Shown here piece after piece: positions 1 to 6,726 of a DNA stretch of 7,739 nt (position 1 is its first letter; every line of letters begins with the position of its first letter). Under the pieces are notes generated by a model. That model was not told the origin of the DNA and made no database searches. It saw nothing but the letters and a program-made list of their open reading frames with translations. Source of the stretch: an uncultured Clostridia bacterium (GTDB lineage Bacteria; Bacillota; Clostridia; Christensenellales; QALW01); assembly GCA_900550765.1 (NCBI GenBank), contig URTC01000072.1, positions 1-7,739 on the forward strand, written 5' to 3'. The position numbers were made by a program, and so were the translations under genes.

Positions 1-1
1 T

Positions 2-805
2 CCGCTGAAAAAGGGATGCTGAACAGCGGCGGAGGCAGCAGAGACTATCGGGGTAGGTTTGCAGGCTTTTTGTATACCGGGTTCAGCTGCCGATCAGCGT
101 AAGGTTGGCTTGGGGCACGGTAATCTGGCAGCCATGCTGCTGCGGGAGGAGACCAAGTGCTTCTGCTTTTTAGCAGGTCATGAGAGCTTTGCTGCGGCTG
201 AGGGGGCGATTAAAATCGCGCAAAACGCCAATTAGGTTCGTAAGGATCCTCTCCGCGTAATTTTGAATGGCCTTGGCAAGGACGCTGCTTATATTATCAG
301 CCGTATCAATGGTTTTACTTTTGTTGAAACCAAATATGATTATTTTACCGGCAAGCTTGCAGTTGTAAGCGAAAAAGCTTTCTCCAACGGTGATAGAGCA
401 AAGGTAAAATGTTATGGCGCTGATGACGTAAATGAAGGCGTAGCAATTATGATTCATGAAGAAGTCGGCGTTTCCATCACTGGTAACTCCACCAACCCTA
501 CGCGGTTCCAGCATCCGGTAGCGGGTACCTATAAAAAATGGGCAGTGGAAAACGGCTTTAAGTATTTCTCCGTTGCCAGCGGCGGCGGCACAGGCCGTAC
601 GTTGCACCCGGATAATGTTGCAGCGGGGCCTGCCAGCTACGGCATGACCGATACGATGGGCAGAATGCATTCTGACGCACAGTTTGCAGGTTCTTCCTCC
701 GTTCCGGCGCATGTAGAAATGATGGGACTGATCGGCATGGGCAATAACCCGATGGTTGGGGCAAGCGTTGCCGTTGCGGTTGCTTGTGAAGAAGCGATGA
801 AATAA
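2..805 (+). pseudogene. GGGtGRT-family protein, C-terminal part, two in-frame stops
   Basis: A continuous frame reads as the C-terminal two thirds or more of a GGGtGRT-family protein, a conserved family of anaerobes whose biochemical role is not established. The signature SVASGGGTGRTLHPDN lies around 568-615, and other family-like stretches are KVGLGHGNLAAMLLREET (101-154), NGLGKDAAYIISRING (260-307), TGNSTNPTRFQHPVAGTYKK and MGRMHSDAQFAGSSSVPAHVE. The same frame contains TGA at 20-22, in a segment reading LKKGC-stop-TAAEAAETIG, and TAG at 233-235, in IAQNAN-stop-VRKDPLRV, where I recall the family having Lys. No frameshift is needed to join the pieces. The gene starts outside the window and ends with TAA at 803-805. 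An ATG at 263 opens a 180-residue frame, but it starts mid-domain without a ribosome binding site. TAG also ends the AraC gene here, so recoding is unlikely. Sequencing error or an old decayed copy are both possible. Confidence 0.85.
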
Positions 806-815
806 ATAGTCTATG

Positions 816-849
816 AAAAAACTCTGCTTTAAAAAAAGCAGAGTTTTTT
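816..849. terminator. Bidirectional hairpin terminator between converging genes
   Basis: A 15-bp perfect stem has arms at 816-830 and 835-849 around an AAAA loop; the core is ACTCTGCTTT paired with AAAGCAGAGT. The A-rich left arm and T-rich right arm give a T-run on either strand, so it can stop transcription of the GGGtGRT gene from the left and of eda from the right. It starts 10 bases after the GGGtGRT stop codon. The last six codons and stop of eda lie inside it. Confidence 0.9.
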
Positions 850-1521
850 ATTATGCGGCGGTGTTGGTTGTAAGGACTCCAGTTGGATGGAGAATGCTTT
901 GGCACGGCGGGAAATTTCTGAATAATTCTTTTCGTCTAAGAGAGCGCGGTTGCAGATTGCGTTTCCGATACCCACACCTTCGCACACCTGAAGAAAATCT
1001 TTTAAATTTTCTTCATTTGCACCGCCCATGGCAATCATGGGAATATGGTTTAACGGTACGCGGATGGCTTTGAGATAAGAAATTCCTAAAACACCGGTAG
1101 GAAAGATTTTTACCATATCTGCGCCCCAGAGCATTGCATTTTGGGCTTCTGTGGGAGTCATGACACCGGGAATGGAAACAAGACTGTGAGCCAAGGTTTC
1201 TTGTATAACATTCGCATCTAAAGACGGAGACAGAATAAAAGATGCGCCTGCATCAGCGGCGGCTTTTACCTGAGCACAGGTCAGCACCGTTCCGGCACCC
1301 ACGGCCAGAGAATCTCCAAAATGGGCCCGGATACTTTCAATTTGCCGGGGAACATCGGTTAAAGCTGTGGGAGAAAGCTGGTTATAAGGAATTTCAATCA
1401 AATGAAGTCCGCCGGCTAAAATAGCCTCGCAAAAGTGCAGAACCTCGTCTTCTTTCAGTCCTCTTGCAGCGATAAGGATGCGGTGCTGCAGAATGTTTTG
1501 CAAAATTGTGTTTTTTTTCAT
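829..1521 (-). CDS. eda: KDPG/KHG aldolase (2-dehydro-3-deoxy-phosphogluconate aldolase)
   Basis: This 230-residue class I aldolase should cleave 2-keto-3-deoxy-6-phosphogluconate to pyruvate and glyceraldehyde 3-phosphate, the last step of hexuronate or Entner-Doudoroff sugar acid use, in the cytoplasm. Visible family marks are IEIP with the general-acid/base Glu at about 43, GAGTV at 75-79, FILSP at 95-99, PGVMTPTEA at 118-126, the Schiff-base Lys at 138 in MVKIFP, and the phosphate-site MGGAN at 165-169. The ATG at 1519-1521 is supported by GAGGAG on the minus strand (1528-1533), 6 bases upstream. It lies 17 bases after the stop of the dehydrogenase remnant, and I see no good promoter between them, so it was probably the last gene of an operon with the upstream minus-strand genes. 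The last 13 or so residues (QPTPPHNKKLCFF) look unlike the family and run into the terminator stem. The related phosphogalactonate aldolase (DgoA) is an alternative specificity. Confidence 0.9.
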   Translation of the reverse strand: MKKNTILQNILQHRILIAARGLKEDEVLHFCEAILAGGLHLIEIPYNQLSPTALTDVPRQIESIRAHFGDSLAVGAGTVLTCAQVKAAADAGASFILSPSLDANVIQETLAHSLVSIPGVMTPTEAQNAMLWGADMVKIFPTGVLGISYLKAIRVPLNHIPMIAMGGANEENLKDFLQVCEGVGIGNAICNRALLDEKNYSEISRRAKAFSIQLESLQPTPPHNKKLCFF

Positions 1522-1538
1522 ATTATTCTCCTCATTTC

Positions 1539-2104
1539 TTATTGAATTTCGGTGTTAAACAATCGATTGAGAGCTGAACGTAGCCTCTCGTGCCCTTGTG
1601 CACCCTCATTTGCCATAGAATCTGAATCTGCCATGGCAGATTCAGATTTTCCATGTTTTCTTTTGTGGGAGCAATGGGAATATCAAAAAGATAAAGGGGC
1701 AGGGCGTATTTTTTCAGCAGATTGCACAATGCAAGGATTTGTTCGCCTTGCTTATTATATTCAAGCTGAACAGCAAGACCCATAGCCACAAGCTCTCCAT
1801 GGATAAAATTCTTGACTTTCCGGAGAAACAGCGTACGAACCAGCTCGTAAAACTCATGGGCAAACGCGGTCTGGCTGGAGCCCTTGGCAATATCGTTGAT
1901 GCCGCCAATTACGGCGATATTGATTATGATATAAAGGAGAGCGGGATTATATCGTTTTTTATCTTATGCACGCAGTGCATCGGGGAACAGTTCCTGACAT
2001 TGGCGGAACGTATGTTCCGCCAGCAGACAGGAGTAATTCATGCCAAGTATTTTTGCAGATGTACGAGAAAAGGAAATCCGCCGGAGGTAGGGAATCGGAA
2101 AGAT
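1539..2104 (-). pseudogene. Iron-containing alcohol dehydrogenase remnant, C-terminal half
   Basis: On the minus strand, one frame reads AVIGGINDIAKGSSQTAFAH, FIHGELVAMGLAVQLEYN and FDIPIAPTKENMENL. This resembles the all-helical metal-binding domain of Fe-dependent alcohol / glycerol dehydrogenases. The two His that normally bind the metal are present, in TAFAHEFYE (codon 1856-1858) and FIHGE (1799-1801). Three defects are visible. The N-terminal NAD-binding half is absent, because the frame is closed by TGA at 2105-2107 and the GH2 gene ends at 2158. A TAA at 1964-1966 interrupts ELFPDALRA-stop-DKKRYNPALL. After MENL, near 1643-1645, a missing base moves the natural C-terminus (AMADSDSMANEGAQGHERLR to a TAA at 1539-1541) into another frame. 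Only about 190 codons remain of a usual 350-400. It sits between the GH2 gene and eda on the same strand, so it was probably once part of their operon. The family assignment is from memory; the exact substrate is unknown. Confidence 0.75.
1619..1648. repeat. 30-bp perfect palindrome without a loop
   Basis: The 30 bases equal their own reverse complement, centred on CTGCCATGGCAG at 1628-1639. A G/T mismatch (1618/1649) and one further A-T pair (1617/1650) extend it slightly. It lies inside the dehydrogenase remnant, about 100 bases upstream of eda, and coincides with the site where that frame breaks. It has no T-run and is not an obvious terminator. A protein-binding operator for eda cannot be excluded. 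Confidence 0.9.
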
Positions 2105-2157
2105 TCATCAAACAGGTTTTAATTTTATAAGGATTAAAGCCTATTTTTTTATAAAGA

Positions 2158-4605
2158 TTACGTTTTTAACGGCAATGCAGCTTTTTTTATTTTTTTGCTT
2201 TCTCCTTTTTTTAAAATCAAACAATTATCTTCCAAGAGATAGGGGATATCCACAATGGCAAAGGGGGTAAAATCCCGTGCTTTTACGGTAATGGAAGTTT
2301 CAGTTTCTTCGGTGATTTCAATTTCGTTATAAAGAATGTTCATATCGGTGTATCGGTGGGGAATATAAAGAGCCCGGTCTGTGTTTAAATTGCTTTGCGC
2401 ATCGCAGAGAATGACGGTATTATCTGTCATTTGCGCAGTTAATTCACAATATGAACAAGCAAATATTTGTTTTGCAGAATTTTTGTTGATGCAAAAATGA
2501 AACTCTTTTTCTACAATATTTTTATTTTCTTTAAAATTGTAAAGATAAAGTTTCCCTGTTCCTGTTATTGCTGTCAAAGAATCATTACAGCCGTAAACAC
2601 AAAGCTTCTTTTCTTGAACCGTCAGGCTGAGAATAAAGGGCTTAGCTCCGCGTTTGAAAGCATAGTAGGCCGGCTTGGGGCGGGAATAGTAGTCCACGAT
2701 AGACCATCCGCTTGCTGCGGGCCAGCAATCGTTATACATCCAGTATATGATACCCGAAGAGAACCATTTATTGCGCCGGAACAATTCCAGGCTGAAGCGG
2801 ATCCATTCACATTGCAGCATTTGCATTTTCAGAATTCTATCCTGCCCGCAGAGGAATTTTCCAAAGATTTTTTGGCTCATTTGTTCTGTATAATTATAGA
2901 GCGTATAGGGTAAAAGCGCAGGATTGCTTTTTGTATGATACTGAAGCATAGAGGTATCCTTGCCAAAAATATCTTCAGGCGTCATCATTTCTTTTAAAGA
3001 TGATACAAAAGACATTCCCATGGCTGATTGCTCTGTGTTAAAACGGGAGAGGAAAGTATCAAAAAAGTGCAGGTATCCGTCAAAATCTGAATCCCGTATA
3101 TACTCGAATATATCTCCTAAGTAATATGTGTTGTGGGTGGTGCCCCTGGTAGCCGAACAGAAATATTCGCCCCCAAAAGGAGAGGAGGGTAAAAAATATC
3201 GCTGGGGATCTAATTGTTCTAATATTGGAGCAATGCCGCTGACGGCGCTTTTATAGCCGGGAAAATCGCAGGTGTTTTCTGTTCCCATTACCGCATTTTC
3301 ATTATCGCCGCTCCACCAGGCCAGACAGGTATAGTTCCTTAACCGAAGTGCGGCAGTAGAGGCTTCTTTTTTCAGCGCGTCAATAAACCATTGTTCTTTT
3401 TCCGGGTAGTTTCCGCAAGCCATTAAAAAATCCTGTGTAACAAGAATTCCCAATCGGTCGCATTCTTCGTAAAAAATATTTTGTTCAAAAATTCCGCCGC
3501 CCCAGACACGAAGCATATTGACACCTGCATTTTGGGCTAATGCAAGCAGATTTGTTATTTTTTCAGGTGTTTCGGCCGAAGGAAAGGGTTCGCAGGGAAC
3601 CCAGTTGCCGCCTTTGCAAAAAATTTTAATTCCGTTTACCAGTACGGTAAAACAAGCAGTTGCTTTGTTTTTATCCAGTCGGCAGATATGCGGATGGGCT
3701 TGAAGCTGTCGGCAAAGAGACTCTTCCTTACTTTCGGGGGAGTCTTCTACTTGCAGCAGCGTAATTTCTCGTATACCAAAGTGATGTTCTTTATAGCAGG
3801 ATTTTGTTTTCAGCCGCAGCGTATAGAGAGGCTGATTGCCGTAGCCGTTGGGATACCAAAGTTCAGGGGCGGGGATATCAATAGACAGCTTTAGCGTGTT
3901 CTCAAGGATGGCTCTTTGCGTAGAAAAAGCGATTAAACCTTGAGGAGAAAGAATTTCGATCTGTATAAAACTGCCGTTTCGGATAAAATTTTTAAAGTTT
4001 ATTTGCAGTGACATCTGTGCCGCGTAAGAATTAACACTTTTGGTATAAAGATAAAAATCTTTGATTTCATTGCTCTTTCTGAATATAAGACGAACATCAC
4101 GGTAGATACCCATAGTAACAAAACGTTCTGTCCAATCCCAGCCATAGGTGCATTGGATGCGTCTTGTGTACAGCCGTTCCGTAGTAAACGCACCGTGTAG
4201 GGACGGAAGGTTTGCTACTTCTTTAACGGGGGAACGGAAAGCGACGCAAAGTGTGTTTTCTCCTTGCACCAGAATACCGTCCACCAAAAAGCAGTGTGGA
4301 ATGAACATATTGTCAGCTTCACCTAATTTTATACCGTTTAAAAAGATCGTACAGTAGGTATCCAGTCCGTCAAATTCGAGAAAGGCATTTGGAGATAGGG
4401 TATTTACTGTAAATGTTTTTGTATAGGTAAAATCATTCTGCTCAATCCATTGTGCCTTTAAAGGATTATCCCGATAATAGAGGTTTTTTATTTTGCCGTT
4501 GGCCATCAGGTCGGTGTGAACGCAGCCGGGAACCGTAGCAGGCAGGGAAAGCGGATCACCCTGCTCATCTTTGCCTTCCAGCAGCCAAATGCCGTTAAGA
4601 TCCAT
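2158..4605 (-). CDS. GH2 beta-mannosidase-like glycoside hydrolase
   Basis: This 815-residue glycosidase should release sugar, probably beta-mannose, from the non-reducing end of oligosaccharides with retention of configuration. Its layout is an N-terminal jelly-roll (about 1-170, opening DLNGIWLLEG, with PATVPGCVHTDLM and TYGWDWTERFVTMGIYRDVRL), an Ig-like domain (about 175-285), a TIM barrel (about 320-645) and C-terminal beta domains. MLRVWGGGIFEQNIFYEECDRLG (364-386) is typical of beta-mannosidases. The likely acid/base is Glu436 in WSGDNEN. The likely nucleophile is Glu525 in RFNTEQSAMG, which replaces the more usual SE-G-Q context. YWMYNDCWPAASGWSIVDYY (621-640) is also family-like. There is no signal peptide, so it should be cytoplasmic and act on imported oligosaccharides. 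The ATG at 4603-4605 has AAGGAG (4612-4617, minus strand) 6 bases away. It diverges from the AraC regulator, its probable controller. Other GH2 specificities are possible. Confidence 0.88.
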   Translation of the reverse strand: MDLNGIWLLEGKDEQGDPLSLPATVPGCVHTDLMANGKIKNLYYRDNPLKAQWIEQNDFTYTKTFTVNTLSPNAFLEFDGLDTYCTIFLNGIKLGEADNMFIPHCFLVDGILVQGENTLCVAFRSPVKEVANLPSLHGAFTTERLYTRRIQCTYGWDWTERFVTMGIYRDVRLIFRKSNEIKDFYLYTKSVNSYAAQMSLQINFKNFIRNGSFIQIEILSPQGLIAFSTQRAILENTLKLSIDIPAPELWYPNGYGNQPLYTLRLKTKSCYKEHHFGIREITLLQVEDSPESKEESLCRQLQAHPHICRLDKNKATACFTVLVNGIKIFCKGGNWVPCEPFPSAETPEKITNLLALAQNAGVNMLRVWGGGIFEQNIFYEECDRLGILVTQDFLMACGNYPEKEQWFIDALKKEASTAALRLRNYTCLAWWSGDNENAVMGTENTCDFPGYKSAVSGIAPILEQLDPQRYFLPSSPFGGEYFCSATRGTTHNTYYLGDIFEYIRDSDFDGYLHFFDTFLSRFNTEQSAMGMSFVSSLKEMMTPEDIFGKDTSMLQYHTKSNPALLPYTLYNYTEQMSQKIFGKFLCGQDRILKMQMLQCEWIRFSLELFRRNKWFSSGIIYWMYNDCWPAASGWSIVDYYSRPKPAYYAFKRGAKPFILSLTVQEKKLCVYGCNDSLTAITGTGKLYLYNFKENKNIVEKEFHFCINKNSAKQIFACSYCELTAQMTDNTVILCDAQSNLNTDRALYIPHRYTDMNILYNEIEITEETETSITVKARDFTPFAIVDIPYLLEDNCLILKKGESKKIKKAALPLKT

Positions 4606-4640
4606 AGTTTACTCCTTTTCATTAAAACAGGTTAGTATAT

Positions 4641-4669
4641 AGCTTAGCAGAGTGTACGCTGTCCGTCAA
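4641..4669 (-). promoter_or_regulatory. Candidate promoter of the GH2 gene
   Basis: On the minus strand, TTGACG (4664-4669) stands 17 bases upstream of TAAGCT (4641-4646). The -35 is good and the -10 weak, as expected for an activator-dependent promoter. TATATA and TATACT lie a little further downstream but at 22-24 bases from the -35, which is too far. The leader to the ATG would be about 30 bases. Confidence 0.4.
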
Positions 4670-4678
4670 TAAAAATAT

Positions 4679-4721
4679 TTTTTACCAAAAAATGCAAAAG
4701 GCGCATTCTTGATTTTTACCA
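4679..4721. promoter_or_regulatory. Candidate operator: 9-bp direct repeat plus inverted repeat
   Basis: TTTTTACCA occurs twice, at 4679-4687 and 4713-4721, with starts 34 bases apart. Between them lies AATGC-7-GCATT (4691-4707). AraC-family proteins usually bind direct repeats, and this array lies between the divergent GH2 and regulator promoters; the second copy overlaps the regulator's -35/spacer. That it is the regulator's binding site is inference. Confidence 0.4.
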
Positions 4722-4737
4722 GCCAATATGATATAGT
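4709..4737 (+). promoter_or_regulatory. Promoter of the AraC-family regulator
   Basis: TTGATT (4709-4714) and TATAGT (4732-4737) are separated by 17 bases, a good match to a housekeeping sigma-factor promoter. Transcription would start near 4744, leaving a leader of roughly 50 bases before the GTG start at 4797. If transcription starts there, the ATG at 4752 would lie too close to the 5' end for a normal ribosome binding site. Confidence 0.65.
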
Positions 4738-4782
4738 AAAAATAGATTGGTATGTGGGAAACAGGTATTGATTGTTTTGCGC

Positions 4783-4790
4783 AGGGAGGA
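4783..4790 (+). promoter_or_regulatory. Ribosome binding site that fixes the GTG start
   Basis: AGGGAGGA lies 6 bases before the GTG at 4797-4799. The in-frame ATG at 4752 has no comparable site, so the GTG is preferred. Confidence 0.75.
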
Positions 4791-4796
4791 CTGTTT

Positions 4797-5690
4797 GTGA
4801 GAATAGGACATAAAAAGAATATAGACCATACTTATGGTTTTTCAGTTATAAAAAGAAATCTTTCTCAACAGGCAGAGTTTGAAACAACAAATCATAACCA
4901 TGTGTTATTTGAAATAGAGATCATAACCGGCGGGCGTGCGGTACATGAAATCAACGGGGACAGCTTTGCTATTGGCAGGGGATATGTGTGCTTGTTAATG
5001 CCGAATGATTTTCATACGATTCATATTCCAAAGAACGAAAAATTGATGCTGTATAATATTACTTTTTTGGAACCACGGGTGCATAATGATGTTTTTTTTA
5101 AAATGTTTGACTGCCGCCGTACTTCACGGATAGAAGCTTGGCTTGATGAGGCGTCGCTGCAAGGTGTTATGCTGATGTGTGAAAAAATGCTGAAGGAGAA
5201 AGTCACACAGGAAGAGTTTTCGGATATTGCGATAGAGGGCTTGCTGAATTATGTGATTATTGAAATTCTGCGGAACCGTGTGCCTTCGAAGGAAAATCAC
5301 AAGTACGGCGCGTTCATGCAGAATACGCTTCAGCAGCAGCTGATGGTGAAGGACGGTCAGCATTACAATACGCTGATGAGTGAAATCCTGCGATGTATCG
5401 AAAAAAATTTGTGTTCTCCCAATTTTTCGCTTACGATGCTGGCAGAAACAGTCAATAAAAATCCCCGCTATATCAGTGCTTTTATGAAACAGAATTTCGG
5501 GCTTAGTTTTTCACAGTATATTTTAAAAAGACGGTTGGATTGCTCTTTGCAGTTGTTAAAAAAGGGTGAGATTAAGATTTATGATATTGCCCAGAATTCA
5601 GGGTTTAATTCCACGGCTTATTATATCAAAAAATTTAGGGAAGCTTATGGGGAGTCCCCCAAAGAATATATTGATAAAATGATTAAATAG
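4797..5690 (+). CDS. AraC/XylS-family transcriptional regulator with cupin sensor
   Basis: From the GTG start this is a 297-residue DNA-binding protein. The N-terminal part (about 30-80) is a cupin-like fold: TTNHNHVLFEIEII, a Gly-rich turn, then AIGRGYVCLLMPNDFHTIHI, the usual sugar-sensing arm of this family. The C-terminal part carries two helix-turn-helix units, about 221-242 (LTMLAETVNKNPRYISAFMK) and 271-291 (YDIAQNSGFNSTAYYIKKF), followed by GESPKEYI, the AraC family signature. An in-frame ATG at 4752 would add 15 residues (METGIDCFAQGGLF-like, not conserved-looking) but lacks a ribosome binding site. The gene is transcribed away from the GH2 glycosidase and shares its promoter region, so it most likely activates that gene in response to a mannoside or related sugar. 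It ends in TAG at 5688-5690, inside the stem of its own terminator. Confidence 0.9.
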   Translation: MRIGHKKNIDHTYGFSVIKRNLSQQAEFETTNHNHVLFEIEIITGGRAVHEINGDSFAIGRGYVCLLMPNDFHTIHIPKNEKLMLYNITFLEPRVHNDVFFKMFDCRRTSRIEAWLDEASLQGVMLMCEKMLKEKVTQEEFSDIAIEGLLNYVIIEILRNRVPSKENHKYGAFMQNTLQQQLMVKDGQHYNTLMSEILRCIEKNLCSPNFSLTMLAETVNKNPRYISAFMKQNFGLSFSQYILKRRLDCSLQLLKKGEIKIYDIAQNSGFNSTAYYIKKFREAYGESPKEYIDKMIK

Positions 5691-5712
5691 CTGCTTCGGC
5701 AGCTATTTTTTT
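5685..5712 (+). terminator. cUUCGg-loop intrinsic terminator of the regulator gene
   Basis: A 10-bp stem AAATAGCTGC (5685-5694) and GCAGCTATTT (5699-5708) closes a TTCG tetraloop with a C-G closing pair, followed by T's to 5712. The left arm contains the TAG stop codon of the regulator, so the coding end and terminator overlap. Confidence 0.92.
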
Positions 5713-5766
5713 GCTTTTTACAATAGGATGAAATCAAAAATTTATATAAAAATGACATTCTTATTA

Positions 5767-5796
5767 TTTACGGAGGTGTGAAGAAAAAGCTATAAT
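5767..5796 (+). promoter_or_regulatory. Promoter of the anchored protein / glycosidase unit
   Basis: A perfect TATAAT lies at 5791-5796, with a weak -35, TTTACG (5767-5772), 18 bases upstream. It follows the regulator's terminator and precedes AGGAG (5818-5822), which is 7 bases from the ATG at 5830. The downstream pair therefore seems to be a separate transcript. Confidence 0.55.
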
Positions 5797-5829
5797 ATTA
5801 ATATAAAATTTATAAAAAGGAGATTTTTT

Positions 5830-6693
5830 ATGAAGAAAAACAGATTTTTTGCAATGCTGCTTGCTATCGTTACGGTATTTTCTCTTTTGTGCATATCGGT
5901 AGCGGCTGAAGAATCGCTGATTTCCGGGGAATGGACAAAAGGCATGGCGGATACGGTAGAGGAGAAAAAGGATGCGGACGGTACAGTTTACTATGAGGCG
6001 ACGCTTGATGCCCAATATAAATCGCCCGTTGTAAATGTGTATCCGGGGGTGAAAGCCGCGATCGATGGGAAAGAAATGGTAACGATGACGGCTGTTTTTG
6101 AAGTCCGCGCCAGTTTTTCGTCTGATTTTTCTGAAGAAGGAATCGAAGCTAAGGTTACTATGCGCGGCGGACAGGTGAGCGAGGAAGCTAAAGCGATTGA
6201 TCAAGCTGAGTTTCCGGATCTGTATCAGGGAACGCTGTTTACTAAAATCGATACGGTCAATATCATGTCGGTACCTGTTTCGATGCCGATCACGGTTACA
6301 GAAGATTGGAGTACGGTAAGCTTTGTTTTTGACGTATACAGCGAAGATTTAAGCGATGGTATTTTTGACGCTTGGAATTTGTGCCTTACGGGGATTGCGG
6401 AAGTAGATTCTATTGCTTCTATTCAGTTTAAAAAGGTAGTATTGACTGCAGAAGAAGAATCGACTCCAGAACCGACAAAAGTGCCCGAGAAAACGCCTGA
6501 AGAAACCGAGATCCCCCTTCATAAAACCGAGGCACCGGCTGTTACCGAAACGCCTATCCCTACGGCCGGTATAGGAGATTCCGAAGAGAAAAATAATACG
6601 GTTTTGTATGTTTTAATTGCTGTAGGCGTTGTTATTGTGATCGGCGGAATTGCTGTGGCGGTGATTCTGCATAAAAAGAAAAATAAAAAGTAA
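5830..6693 (+). CDS. Secreted membrane-anchored surface protein with Thr/Pro/Glu stalk
   Basis: I do not recognise this 287-residue protein. It has a clear signal peptide (residues 1 to about 26: MKKNRFF, a hydrophobic core, and a cleavage-like SVAAE). An extracellular domain of about 180 residues (27-207) follows. It looks all-beta and ends in WSTVSFVFDVYSEDL and IQFKKVVLTAEE, the kind of ending seen in jelly-roll carbohydrate-binding modules; that comparison is inference. Residues 208-254 are a low-complexity stalk rich in Thr, Pro and Glu (STPEPTKVPEKTPEETE). A single membrane segment (about 257-280) and a KKKNKK tail then fix the C-terminus in the membrane, with no LPxTG sorting motif. 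The protein would hold its domain just outside the cell wall. The lipoprotein glycosidase gene follows after 33 bases, so the two are probably co-expressed, with this one possibly binding substrate for its neighbour. Confidence 0.85.
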   Translation: MKKNRFFAMLLAIVTVFSLLCISVAAEESLISGEWTKGMADTVEEKKDADGTVYYEATLDAQYKSPVVNVYPGVKAAIDGKEMVTMTAVFEVRASFSSDFSEEGIEAKVTMRGGQVSEEAKAIDQAEFPDLYQGTLFTKIDTVNIMSVPVSMPITVTEDWSTVSFVFDVYSEDLSDGIFDAWNLCLTGIAEVDSIASIQFKKVVLTAEEESTPEPTKVPEKTPEETEIPLHKTEAPAVTETPIPTAGIGDSEEKNNTVLYVLIAVGVVIVIGGIAVAVILHKKKNKK

Positions 6694-6726
6694 AAAAATA
6701 GATTTTTGAAAGGGAAGATCGGCCGT

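Noticed and set aside
233..235. TAG read as an amino acid (pyrrolysine or recoded stop) in the GGGtGRT gene
   Set aside because: TAG ends the AraC gene directly inside its terminator, and the GGGtGRT frame has a second, different stop (TGA at 20-22), so recoding of one codon does not rescue the gene.
170..712. A 180-codon minus-strand frame opposite the GGGtGRT gene
   Set aside because: The plus-strand frame encodes the clear GGGtGRT signature; this is its shadow and has no start signals.
1739..2122. A 127-codon plus-strand frame (MFALLIIFKLNSK...) in the space between eda and the GH2 gene
   Set aside because: It lies antisense to the dehydrogenase remnant, whose minus-strand reading gives recognisable family motifs. 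It has no ribosome binding site and resembles no protein I know.
2108..2157. A possible hairpin terminator after the GH2 gene (AGG-attaaag-CCT near a T-run)
   Set aside because: Only three base pairs form and the T-run is on the wrong side for minus-strand transcription.
4752..4796. Longer AraC regulator starting at ATG 4752
   Set aside because: There is no ribosome binding site before it, it lies very close to the predicted transcription start, and the GTG at 4797 has a strong site at the right distance.
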